Below, piece by piece: positions 36,661 through 48,200 of a stretch of 64,000 bases of DNA (the first letter of the stretch is position 1; each line of letters starts with the position of its first letter). This stretch comes from Monomorium pharaonis (taxonomy: Eukaryota > Arthropoda > Insecta > Hymenoptera > Formicidae). The DNA lies in assembly GCF_013373865.1 (NCBI RefSeq), contig NC_050467.1, forward strand, positions 24,946,996 through 25,010,995, written 5' to 3'. Made by a program: the position numbers and the translations under genes. The notes beneath the pieces were generated by a model. The model did no database searches and had not been told where the DNA came from. It saw nothing but the letters and a program-made list of their open reading frames with translations.

Positions 36661-38060
36661 TTAATTTTATATATTAATTACAATTACGCACGAGGAAAAA
36701 GAATGTAATACGATGGACCAATCCCAATATCGAAGATGCCCAAATCAGGAATCGTACATATATATGTATTTTTTTTCCCCCCCCGTATTTCCCGTGCTCC
36801 ACCAATATCGATACCTCCGAGCGCCGACAGTTTGCATTGGTCGTTTCAAGTCTACGTGTTACGAGGATGGTCCTCGCAACGGGCGAGAACCTCGTCCGAT
36901 ATCCGTGGGAATCGGATGGCTGCATCCTGGACTCTCGTGTCGCGAGGAGAAAACCCCCGAGGATAGCAACGGAATCGTGTAGATTACGAAACACGTTCTG
37001 TCCACTACGGCGATCGTCTTCGATCGCGCGCTGCGGGCAACTTCGCTACTTGCAAACTCGACGAGGTGTGAGTACATTATGATCTGTGAATGCGCCTGTG
37101 ATGCCGTCCAACGTCTTCGATCGTCCGACCTGCGACCTCGATATGTCCGGTATAGAAAGATTCTCTTTAATTGTGATGTAATAAATCTTTAATGTAACAA
37201 ATCGCTGAATGGTCGCGGCAATTTTACAAATAGGATGCAATTGTTCGACGAGAAAAGAAATCACCGCGCAATATGTCAAAACGTCGCAGCTAGGTAAGAT
37301 TGTCAACCGCAATAACTAACGGACGGGCCATCTATCACCGGTATAGTTGCAATATTAAACTATCCCGAACTGCAATGTGGAGGTAGTATTTCACACGAGT
37401 GCTCGCACAATATACCGCGAGATACCTAGATTCACAACTCCCATCGCAATGTCATTGAAACGTCGCTTCTCGTCGTGCCACCTGCGAGAAACGGCAGCAC
37501 GCGCGGATACGCGAAACGAGGTTGACGGGGAATAACCCTAGATTCCGAGCGAGCGAGTTCGTCGTCGTTGAAAATCCTCTTGTCGTCTCTTACGACGATG
37601 ATTGACGACACAGTATGCGGGTCTTTCTTTACACGTTTCCACGTGCCGGAACGCGTTGATGACGTCGTCGTCGTTGTCATCGTTGTCGTTGTCGCCGTCG
37701 CGGTGTCGTGTTGCCGTTATCGCGACGTTGCTTCGTGAAAGATAGCGCAAACTCCTTTGTTATACTTATCAAGCACTTCTACGCTTCCCCCTCGACAAAG
37801 GCTGGAGAGGATCGAGTCATCGATCTTTCGCCGTGACGCGCGTCTGGCTACTGAACTTCGTGTTTTTTGTCCTCTTAATGTATATGTATGGAAATGTGTC
37901 CACCGAACTTTGATTCACGAACTTTGTTGTCTCCGACATAACTTAAGAATGTGTCGTCTAGTCTCTACTACTCGAGACTTAAGTTTCCGTGGATTTTTCA
38001 GAACGACAAGGACTCTTGAAAACGTCTTGTTACAAGTTTCTCTCAAAATAGGTTACATGC
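36661..38060. other. Mixed DNA, several overlapping frames, no gene recognised
   Basis: 36700-37080 is open in three plus and two minus frames of 70-106 codons. 37430-37750 carries a GTC/GTT triplet-type repeat (about 37660-37708) that opens minus-strand Thr- and Asp-rich frames. 37757-38077 has a 106-codon frame with no recognised family. All are treated as shadows of stop-poor DNA. Confidence 0.45.
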
Positions 38061-40779
38061 GCTTGGGTTGTTTTTAAAAATACGAAAAATATATTTCGAT
38101 TGAATACATATCGATCCTTTCTCTTTAATCTTTCATAATACAAATACTCGTGGCATAGCAGTTTTATCGTACAACAGCGCGTTGCATATCACGATATTCC
38201 CCATTGTTCGATATTTATTTCTATATCGTATAATTACTAGAGCTAACCATGTATCTTTCTGTCGGGGAGACTTGGAAATATTTGATTAAATTTTACAATT
38301 GTTGCACGCTTTGTGCGATTGTAATTTATGACAATACTAATTAATGTTTCCGTTATTTTGTTACTCGTTTTGAGCTTGTTCACATAATAAATTAATAATA
38401 TTAATCAAGTTGATTTTCATTTCATTTTCTACAATAATAATAACAACCTGACATGTCAAAAGTGTTGATACATTAGCGAATTATTAATTTTTTTCTCGTT
38501 GAATTCAAGAAACGTATATTTGGCAATACATTTGACACGCCACACGCTATCAAATTCCTTTGACGAGTCGGCAATTTTTGCATAACGTTATCTCTACACC
38601 GTTATTGGCAATCGATACTACGTCTCCACGCACCAATTCCGCGTGCATGTTTGATGCGTCGGAACTGCATAGGCCGGCATAGGACAAGTAACCTATCAAT
38701 GGGATAATAATGCTAGGACGCCCGCGGTCAGATAACCGCGTTTAACGATACATCGTTGAGGGTGATATTAATTTCTGTCACATTGCTGTATACTTGTAAT
38801 TTTCGGAAACTCTTAACAGTCGACGTCATGATAATTACATCGTAATTGTTGCATCAACGTAGCGCTGATTTATAAAATAACATCTATATATTTAGGACGT
38901 GAGTTACGTTTATAAGTAATTCTCGTTTTTTACACATACATCTCGTTAATTTTATTCATATAACGAAAATCACATGAGCTAAATTTTCATTTCGCGGAAT
39001 ATTTAGACTAGAACTACGTGCAGTTATACTTACTAAATTAAACGTAATGTGTTGTTGTTAGCGTGTTTTTCATATTCGCAAGACAATTGCATGGCAATTG
39101 ACATAAAACAACGCTTCTCTTTTTAACCCGGGAAAATAAATCATTGCCCACGCAATCTAAGAGTCAACATATCTGGCGGAAGACACGGAGGAAGACGAAT
39201 GCCACGCGCTTTTACTTTTGAACCAAAGTCCCGAGTGCTCTTTTTGCAATTGCGGTCGCAATAACGCTCTCACCGTCACGCCCGATGGGGAATACTCAAA
39301 GAGAATTTTAGTTCAGGTCAGACCACACGGAAACTCAAAGATTTCCCGAGCTTTTTCTCAACTTTGCTGAATTACGAGCAACCGTCGAGATCTTTGCTCA
39401 AGATGAATTTCTTCCACTCACGCCTGCACATATATGCCAATTTATGGTGAGTAACACAAACTGTATAAATCATAGGCAAGAGACACGCGTTATCGATATT
39501 CGAGATTTTCGGAGTAACAATTAAAAGTTTCTAAATGGATTAATAAAATTGTTAAATAAATTTGTAATAGACAAATAATAACTTGTTTCTTTATTAAAAG
39601 AAATGATACATGTAATATGAAAATGGCTACAAAAATGTGATGCATTAAATTATGAAATTAGCATTTGCAATACGCAGTAATGTTATAATATAAATGAGAA
39701 GCAAACATTTTCGATTGAGCGGTCCAATCAATATGGAAGTAAAATCGCAAACCAACGGTCATTTCTTTTCGGACTACTCGGGTTAATTTCAAATAATTAT
39801 GGTCGTTAGCAATCTATCTAACGGATAATTTCACATTACGATAATACGATAGTTACGTGCGAACACGATTGTCATTCGCTTAATTAGATTCTCACCTTTG
39901 TTTCCGCTCGCGTCCTCGCAATTTCATTAATTGATCTTACTCGTTTGCTGTTTATTAATTTTACCTTAATGAAGAGTGCCGCAGAAAATATCAGAATTGT
40001 TCGACAAATATATATTTTCCGGAAAACAAACGCATTACCGATGAAAAAGCTTCTCACGTATTTAATTTGTTCAATTTATAAAGCGCTCGCCAAGCACGCA
40101 GGTACCCGGTGATGTTCGGCGAGCGCAAATTAAATCCTTTTCATGCAAATACTCAATTAACGGGTATACTGGTGGCTGGTACCGCAACGTGCGTACACGC
40201 ACGTCGTGGGCGTGAGTGAGTGTACGCGTGTAAACGCATCACAGCCATAAGACATGCGAAAGGGCTGCCTCGTAAAAGCGTAGATAGCATTTTTAGACTC
40301 TCATGTAAAACCTCACCTTTCGTTATTTTAATATCGTGTAAAGCCACAGTCTCATGTATATTCTAGTTCTACGATAGGGATAAGTCCTATGAATATGTAT
40401 ATTTTCATAATATACATATTGCAGGTAATTTCAAGCGACCGCTATGAGCTCTACATATGTCGAAACAAAATGTTAATCTGTAATTATAGATCTTGATATG
40501 TCATTGTTTTTAATAAGTTTTATTAGATCTAAAGAAATGTGTATAAAATTTATTAAAAACAAAGAAATATATGCTTCGGAATAGTCTAACAGGATTATTT
40601 ATTAAATTTAAAAAATCTTTCTGTATATCTAAATAAAGCTTATGGTCTGAGTTAAAAAAATTTTTTTTATCTAAATATTATGTATGGAAGATATATTTTT
40701 GCATGTGATTAAAATAAAATAAATTTGATTACCACTTAGTTTATTTCAATATCGTTAATAAAGTTTTTAAAATAAGTGG

Positions 40780-40782
<3 letters not shown>
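38061..40782. other. AT-rich DNA, no gene recognised
   Basis: Long AT-rich stretches with balanced patches near 38560-38760 and 39120-39430. Small dyads include CGCGGT/ACCGCG near 38730, AACGAT/ATCGTT near 38740, and AATATGTATA/TATACATATT at 40392-40420. No open frame above 64 codons occurs in over 2.5 kb. Confidence 0.55.

Positions 40783-40816
<34 letters not shown>
40783..40816 (+). repeat. (AT)17 microsatellite flanked by a 7-bp direct repeat
   Basis: 34 bp of pure AT. TGGCTCA occurs immediately before it and again immediately after it. Confidence 0.85.
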
Positions 40817-40819
<3 letters not shown>

Positions 40820-41480
40820 TCAGGTTCCTTATTATTTAAAACGGATTCTATAATGAAAACGTCTTTTAATAAAATATATTTCCTATTCTTGATTTTTCTC
40901 GATTCTGAAAAAGGAAATATGCTCGGAATGTTCTCCGCGAATCTAGATCTTGAGTACTTTCGTTATCCACGTCCTTGGCCCATAATTATTTCTTTGGCAA
41001 ATATTCGCCCTATCGGCTGGCTCGACCGCTTGTGTTTCGCTTTTATTAAATCCCATGCCTCGTCCGTGATTCCTTCCCCCGTCCCTCTCACGCGTCTTTC
41101 ATTTCTGGCACGAGGTTTTAATAAAACGCGATATTAAAGGTATTAAGTGCGCAGTCATCGTCTGGGTAGAAGCCAGGACTACATGGTCCGCAAAAAGGCC
41201 CGTGCGAATTTCTTTCGTTTCCACTTGAGCCCCTTGAACTCGCAGCTACGATTATTGCGATCGTGACTCTTTCGCGAGGAAAATGAGAGAAAAAATTGCT
41301 AATCCGCGTAAGTTTTCCATAGTGCTTCGTCTTCGTTTGTCGTATAAAATATCAGCGATAGACAAATCAAGAAGAAACAGTTGCTTGATCTTAATAAATT
41401 TTAAGTAAACAAAATTTTGTCTCATAAAAAATTAAAGAGTATGACGAAATTAAGACGCGTACAATTGATATTTGCAAAGA
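40817..41480. other. Mixed DNA, no gene recognised
   Basis: A 94-codon ATG frame (40853-41137) starts with a hydrophobic stretch resembling a signal peptide, but the rest is unrecognised. Its start sits in AT-rich DNA just after the microsatellite. 41380-41480 is AT-rich. Judged more likely chance than gene. Confidence 0.4.
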
Positions 41481-42124
41481 ACATCGCTGTTTCCTGACAA
41501 GCGCGGAAAAATAACTCAAACTGCCGTTGACTTTCACACGTTCGTTCGAGTCGACGCGAAGCTCGTGCACTTGAAAAGTAAACGTTGTATACATATAAAC
41601 GGGTCTCTCAGCATTTCGCGGAGGGGCTATCTTGCAAATCTCTTCGAAAATAATGCAAGCACGCCGTCAACGTCGTCGTCGCGAGAACGAGCGAGCGAGC
41701 GAGCGAGCGAGCGGGCTCATGAATTTTTCAACCGCGCATTAACGATGCTCTGTGGCCCGCGCGAAAGTCGTGCCCCCGCGACGTCTTTGATGCGCCTAAA
41801 ACAAAGAGGCTGCCGCGCTCAGCGGGGGGGACATCGGGGTGACGGTGAAAGGGGTGTATGTGTCCGCCCCTTTTTCCGTATCACTACCCCTGCGGATAAG
41901 AAACGACCGCAGACCCGAGGGCGAATGGCTTGCCCGGAGAAAAACTCCGCCGCCCTCGCCTTCTTCTTTGACCTCCATCCGCCATCATTTCTGGAAGTAC
42001 CGCCACGAGGGAAACTTTCCGACGATAAAACGAGGCCTCTTTTTACACGCCCGCGTCTCCTCTCACGCCCCGCTCTCGAGTCGACTCTCGTATCCCGAAG
42101 TCTATAAATCCCTCGGCGTCTTAC
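41481..42124. other. CpG-rich block, no gene recognised
   Basis: Long frames open on both strands (41472-42107 plus and 41819-42436 minus) reflect few stops in CpG-rich sequence. Translations are Arg/Ser/Pro-rich with no domain. A possible minus-strand exon adjoins at 42125. Confidence 0.4.
41689..41714 (+). repeat. (GAGC)6 tetramer repeat
   Basis: Six GAGC units. The plus-strand frame gives Arg-Ala-Ser-Glu repeats within a longer non-gene frame. Confidence 0.8.
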
Positions 42125-42233
42125 CGCACTTCGAGTGCGCGTCATTAATAACGACGTTGAGCCGCTCACCGTTGAAGACGACGGAGGAGGTCTTGTGCCG
42201 GTGCAGACGGGTAGACGTTCTGCAGAAGCGACG
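42125..42233 (-). CDS. Possible internal coding exon, 109 nt, unknown protein
   Basis: On the minus strand a pyrimidine-rich stretch ending CTCTGCAG (up to 42234) makes a reasonable splice acceptor. A G|GTAAGA donor follows at 42125/42124. Between them one frame is open for 36 codons plus one base. About three-quarters of these codons end in C or G, and the peptide has a normal mix of residues, for example RLHRHKTSSVVFNGERLNVV followed by INDAHSKC. The same frame stays open upstream to a TAG and closes 21 bp past the donor. I do not recognise the protein, no partner exon was found, and the whole region is CpG-rich, so codon bias is weak evidence. Confidence 0.15.
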
Positions 42234-42700
42234 CTGCAGAGGAGATCGGAACAGGTGGTGCTCGGTCGGGTGATACGATCGGGATTTGAGAACCTAGCCC
42301 GATGCGAGCGTGCAGTCGAGAAGAACAGAGTCGGACAGGTACAGACGAGTGACGATAACGAGCGCGTCGTGAGAATGAGGAGAGCAGGAACGGATGGATT
42401 TGAAGAAGTCCGAATTTCGGTTGAATTGCACCTCATCTTGGTTTAGTTTTAACTTATATATGCACCACGCCTCTACGTCGTGAATTAATGATATCATAAA
42501 TTGATGATGCCGGAATCAATTCCCGTGGTCATTTCTGCGGTCACGCAATACGAATTGTAATGGCCAATTAATAGTTATCTGGTTACCGATCAGTCGTAAT
42601 TGCGCTAGTTAGAGTAGATTATTTTAGTTAGCGATATTTTCTTTATCGGAGCTACTTATTGTAAGGAGTTTTCCTCTTGGATCACGTTTAATTTTCTTTG
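42234..42700. other. CpG-rich then AT-rich DNA, no gene recognised
   Basis: Frames open on both strands to about 42446, then mixed DNA. Nothing recognised. Confidence 0.45.
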
Positions 42701-42779
42701 AAATGCAGCAGCAATCCCCGGTGTCAGGAGAGAGATTTCAACGTTCAACACGATCTCGACCGATTCCCGACTCTATTTT

Positions 42780-42965
42780 CTCGACAATTATGGTTCATTA
42801 CTGCGCGAAACTTTGTCGCGCAGCTCGTTATGGGCCGTACTGCGGCCATGAAACTTCGTTAATTGCTGGAGCTTTTTATGGGGCCCTGAAAACGGAAACG
42901 ACAGCGGCGGCGAGGATATATCGAGTCGTTATAAAAAGGCACGGCGATTTATGACTGCCTCGGTT
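42780..42965 (+). promoter_or_regulatory. Structured block with two hairpins and a TATA-like box
   Basis: A perfect hairpin, CTGCGCGA / TCGCGCAG with a 7-nt loop, occupies about 42801-42823. A second imperfect dyad, ATGGGCC / GGCCAT, follows within 10 bp. TTTATGG (near 42876) and TTTATGAC (near 42948) resemble Cdx/posterior-Hox sites. TATAAAAAGGC starts at 42930. The density of symmetric and homeodomain-type sites suggests a conserved regulatory element, but conservation cannot be checked here. An 83-codon frame across it looks incidental. Confidence 0.22.
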
Positions 42966-45732
42966 CATTAGGCGCTATTCGCAATCTTGATGTACTCCCC
43001 GGAATCCGTTCGAGATAATATTTCATTGGTTCATTGTGTATCGTTTATCTCCTTGACGCTCTCCTGGATTTGCATTTTGTGAATCATAATATTTTATCGC
43101 TCGCAACCTTTCTTTTAATTCTGCTTCTTCTAATTTAATTATTTATTTTCTTAAAAACTCCAAAAAAATTGTCGCTTTTACTTCAACGTAACTGAAGCGG
43201 ACAATTCTTGCAGTATATTGGAAATAATTAATTATGTTTTTATGAAAACGGAAAAAAGATTCAAATTGCACTACATTAATCGTGCCTGATTTTTACTTCA
43301 TTTTTATTGTTTTATATTGTAAAGTGCAAAAAATACGCATAGTCGTTAAAAATTGCTAATTAAAAATTTTTCTTACGCTTTTATATAAAATTTAATGTGT
43401 AATTATATAAATTTAATTATTCTTCGTTTTCTTCGCGTAAAGACGTGAACGTATCGCACGCTTGTGTCTTCCTAACAATGAAGCAATTATTCTATCGGCG
43501 CAAATTTTAGTCTACATCCGGAAGACACACACCGGAATCGAGCGCAAATAACTTACTTCCTCTCATCGCTCGCGCCAGCGATCGTTTGTGCGGCTATATG
43601 CCCGATTGTTATGCAGATTGGAGTAACACCAGCCGGCATTTACTCCAGGGCAATTTCGGCGATACTTAGCCGAGTGAAGTTACCCGATCCAAGCTGACCT
43701 GTAAGTGATGCCATTTCCACTTTGGCGACCCCACTGTTCTCAATTCGCTTCAAGTCTCAAGTGGAAACGATATTTATATGAGATAGCTTTCCCTCAGAAT
43801 CATTGTTACCACAGAAATTACGTACTAAAAGATTTATAAAAGGATTTTTAATAAGATTCGCATGTAAATATATGCGTGTAAATTAACGCACAAAAATTAC
43901 AGTTACGCAAAATATTTATTGTTCCGGACACTCGGAAGTAATCTTTCAGTTGCGCATCTTTAACAATTGGTTTCACATAACCGTGAAGTATTCAGAGAGC
44001 GTGCAAAAAAGAGCATTCTTTGCTATAACATCGGCAATAGAATCGCGATTGCAATACTTTTCGCGAAAATATCATCGCATTTATTTTCGTCAGGAATAGA
44101 CGGCTGTCACCGCGGCATTCGATATTTCTCTCTCGGTAGTAATCAATTATACGACTTGACGTAGTCGAACGAGCGGTTGACGTGGCTGTGATGTGTCGAA
44201 AAACACAAAAGCGATTGCATTCGTGGCGGCCAAGGAAAGGTGCATTTGCATAGCGCCGTTGTTATGCAAAGCAGGACAGCGGAAAAATGGGCTACTAATA
44301 AACGGCGACAGTGATTGTAATATAATTAATCGATACGAGGGAAGGGGAGGAGGGTGGAAAGAATATCGGAGCGGATCCTACCGGTTAGTGATCCGATCTT
44401 GTTTCACGACAAAGAAAAGCGCTCTTCTTCGACGAGTAACTGGACAAAGATTAATGACGTGTTTGATCAGATTACGCTTAATGAGCGCCCAAGCATCGTT
44501 CTGTCCTGCCCGCGGACGAGAGGAAGTAGAAAAATTTGTTCCTACCCCCGTGCACATGATGAAAGATATTTCTCTCTTTTTCTCTCGTAGCACTTTTTAA
44601 TTCGTGCAAGATCCCGCTAATCACACGTCGGAAGAAGCAGAATTATTGCGAGATAAACGCGGGGGAATTAATTTCCTTTTTATCTTTCTCATCTTTCATC
44701 CCTCGGTAAACGTAACTCAGTTAAAGCACGAATTGATATCAGAATCGAACATTTCGCCATAATAATTTAATTGTATTTATTAATAATTAACCACAAGTAT
44801 TTCTATTTAAATAAATTATAAACGATAATTATTCATTATGTACGAAATTATTTGCCCAATAATTCAATAATTTAACGTCATAATTTATTGCAAATATTCG
44901 AGTATTGATTTGTATTTGTAGCATTTCAAATTGTCTACATATATTAATCAAATTTTATTCTAGTTTTTCTTATAAAAGTGGAAAAATTATTGCTATTTTG
45001 TTCAGTTTAATGTCTTTACTTACTTAGTCTTGTAATTTTCTTAATCCTCCTAATTTTACTCAACTATATCGCTGTGGAGAAACTTCGGGTTACCGTGCGC
45101 GATGTCCGTAAGGGTTAATACTGCATTATAAAGAGCTCTTTCTCTTCCTCAAAGAGCTGATATCCCTTGCAACTTGATGGCGTACTATGGCTCTTCCGGT
45201 TCGCAGTTGGACGAGCGGAGGAGAAAGGCAAGAGCGGGAGGACTGACTCGATTTTCGATCCGTCGCTTTCGCTATCCCGAGGGATTTTGTTCTAGTCTAG
45301 CTAGCTGTCTGGCTTTGTGGACCGAATGACCGGAACCCGGGATCGTGGATATTGTCTGATCTGATGCGGTCGGAGCGAGAGTTTTTCTACCATTAAATCA
45401 TCCCCTCTTTGTGGGCCATATTTTGCTCGGTGGTTTCCTACGCTGGTTCGCGCGTACCCTGCCCTCGTTCCCACTAACGCAAACACGGTAAGCAGAAGTT
45501 GGCCAGTAGAAGTATGTTATCACGAGTTATTTGGTTATCTGTGCTTTTGTACGTAATACTCTTGATGTTACCCGCTCGTATTAGTTTCTCTTATTCAGTA
45601 CGAGATGTAGGGTATTGTACAGAATCACAATTATTACAAAATGTAGTAGATCAGTTAATAGGTTCTTCTTGAATGGAACATATGCTGAAACAGTTTGTTG
45701 AATTTACATACATTTCGTATGCATATAGTTTA
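42966..45732. other. AT-rich and mixed DNA, no gene recognised
   Basis: 43060-43460 and 44740-45060 are AT-rich. 43560-43720 is balanced, ends in a donor-like CCTGTAAGTG, and is open for about 73 codons in one frame with a hydrophobic, unrecognised translation. 44193-44600 holds a 135-codon frame with no family recognised. Confidence 0.45.
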
Positions 45733-46136
45733 CACACTAAGAGAAATGCAATTATTATAATTTATCTACAATTCATAATCATTTTAGTGTCAATTATGTA
45801 TTTATAATTATTTTAATGATTATAGTTGTTAGTTATTATTCCTTTTTTTTATTACATAGATGATAAGCGAATATAAACAAAATTAGTTTCATTCATTATA
45901 ACTTAGATTGCATTTATCACAAAAATATTTTATTCTCACCATGCGTATCTTGGTATTATATTATTTTTATATTTAAAATTATAATTTATAGTAAAATTTT
46001 TTTCACAGTTAGTAAAACTATAAACATACATAAAATTATTATTACTAATATTATAGCTAACAATTGTAAAAAAAGGAGCTCCTAACTACAATTATTTCAT
46101 GGTGCAATTGTAGTTAAAAATACTTGTCTCTCAGTG
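45733..46136. mobile_element. Possible diverged MITE with CACT-type terminal inverted repeats, about 400 bp
   Basis: The left end reads CACTAAGAGAAATGC from 45735. The right end, read from the other strand, is CACTGAGAGACAAG ending near 46136. The ends align for roughly the first 15 bp and more loosely over about 45 bp (CTACAATT words occur on both sides). The interior is AT-rich with no coding capacity. TA dinucleotides lie just outside both ends, but the exact boundary is uncertain by a few bases. An AGGAGCTCCT palindrome sits inside the right half. Confidence 0.4.
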
Positions 46137-48200
46137 CAGTGGTACAGTAGAAAATTAAAGCAGAATCTCAAAAAAGCACTTATTAATATGGCCTGCACAA
46201 GCGGACGTAGCAATCGAGAATCTAGTCAATTTTTTCTCCCGGTTATCTCCCTTTGTTGCCTTATTTTCTGCGGCTCCGTTCTATCTGCATACTGCCCGCG
46301 TAGTACGCCAGGAGCACGAACGCCCCATACAAATCGAATATCTGCGAGGAACGAAGCACGCGCGTCCGATACTTTATTGCGCGCGCTTTTGTTTCGTAAG
46401 TTCGTTTTCACTCGGACACGAATTAGCGTGCGGAACAGGGGTCCATCGTGGAAGCGCGATAAAATTGCCGAGTCCTCGTAATGTCCCGAAGTATGAAAGT
46501 TCCCTCGTTACCATCAGCGCACCACCGCCCGTCTATTTGATTACGCCGTGTTCGGGGAGTTTTAAGAGATCCTTAATGCGGAATTGCAATGGGAGTTCGA
46601 ATCGCGCGAGCACGAGAAGCTTAAATAAATCTAGTATCCCGCGTCTAATAGCCAAGCCTGTAATAGCTCCATATCGAACGAACGGTACATCAAATATAAA
46701 AGTTTGGCTTTAATATAAAATAGAGTCGACTAAAAACACACCGCGTGGAAAAATAACTTTCAGTTATTATTAGTTTATACACACATTTATACACATTTCA
46801 AATTCTTGCAGTATTTCGAAGGATTCTTTTTAATAGATATGATAAGCTATTAATATATCGCGATAAATTTCACATAGCTTTAAATATTTTTGTACTCTGT
46901 TTTTTAATCCTTCGATAAGTTACGAATTTTCATAGGATCTATTTGAATTTGTAAAATGTAAAACATTTTATCCTTTATATATCGTGGATTTATGTATTTT
47001 TTTACAATTTATCTTGCGAAACGTCTTCGGCCATTTCGATTAAACTTCTTCGAGAGAGCTCATGGTTCTCCGAGCAGCATTACTTAGAATACTCTTAAGT
47101 GTCTGTACATTTCGTTGTCCCCGGTTAACTTGGTCGACAGTCGTCGACGGCGGCTCGTTTTAGCCATGAAACATAGCAGACTTTACTCTTGCAAGTAAAT
47201 AGGTCATACATAGCTAATTTTGAAACGGCGGCACTCGGTTCGGGTTGCAGGGAGCAATATGACATTCATTGTATTTACAGTGGGGAATTACAGCACACGC
47301 GCTGTGATCCCGACAAAGAACACGTTATTTAACGCATTATTAATTACTGCGGCAAAATTGTTTCGATCCGAGGTGTGCACACGCGCTATATTATTCCAAT
47401 TATTATACGGCATAATCTGCCACCGTGCCTTCGGGCGTTTCATGCATACATTAAGCGGCCATAATGGAACGATTTTAAAATTCGCTGCCAAATTTTCGCC
47501 AATAACTCAACATACGGAAATGGGCTGTACGTACGCGATTATCCGCTGACAAAGAAAAACCCGTGGCTTGAATTATGAGAGGAAGTGCCAAGTACGAGAA
47601 AGTAATGGCGCGTTTAGCGCTACTGCTAATAGAAGACCAACGAAATTACAGACTGACGTGCCTCGGTCTCGTTTATACAATCGTAAAGGCAAAATATAGG
47701 GTAACCGTCGCATTACAGATTATCAAATCATAGAGATTCTCTATCGGAATTTACACTATCTTGTTCCATTCTATATAAAACTTTATTTTCCAATAATGTC
47801 GTAATTTTTTTTATAGATATGTATTTTCTTTTTCATTTATCCAATCTTATTTTATAGCCTCTATACTCTTTAATAGCACGATTCATAGATTTTGAACATT
47901 ATATTCTCTTTTCATATTCTCTTTTGAGTGTAAGAAAATAACCATTTATATCATAATAGCCTAAATCACGATCTAGAGAACAATTTAGAAGATTATTTCG
48001 TAAAATGTTACTTATCAAAGGAGAACGAGAATTATAATCGTTTATCTGATTCTGTATTGTGTGTAAGCATTGCAAATTATCAAAACCATTTATCTTACTT
48101 TTTCCGCGATGTTGTAAACTGTGTCTTGATTGTCGACCTAACTAGCAATTTATTTATTGAATAAAATTATCTTTGTTTTTTAATATAAAAACACATTGAT
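46137..48200. other. Mixed DNA, possible regulatory block, no gene recognised
   Basis: 46200-46700 is balanced with short frames. 46740-47040 is AT-rich. 47220-47550 is a 109-codon frame rich in TAAT/ATTA cores (TTAATTACTG, CATTAAGCGGCCATAATGG), which fits a homeodomain-site-rich regulatory stretch better than a protein. 47700-48200 is AT-rich. Confidence 0.4.

Noticed and set aside
41472..42107. 211-codon plus frame and its 205-codon minus-strand counterpart (41819-42436)
   Set aside because: Both strands open over the same CpG-rich DNA, with a GAGC repeat inside. The translations are low-complexity.
43484..43704. 73-codon open segment ahead of a CCTGTAAGTG donor-like site
   Set aside because: A TGA closes the frame before the donor, so the segment cannot splice at it, and the translation is unrecognised.
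46590..46606. GAGTTCGAATCGC resembling a tRNA T-arm
   Set aside because: The bases around the loop do not pair as a 5-bp stem, and no anticodon or acceptor arm could be placed. No tRNA was found elsewhere.
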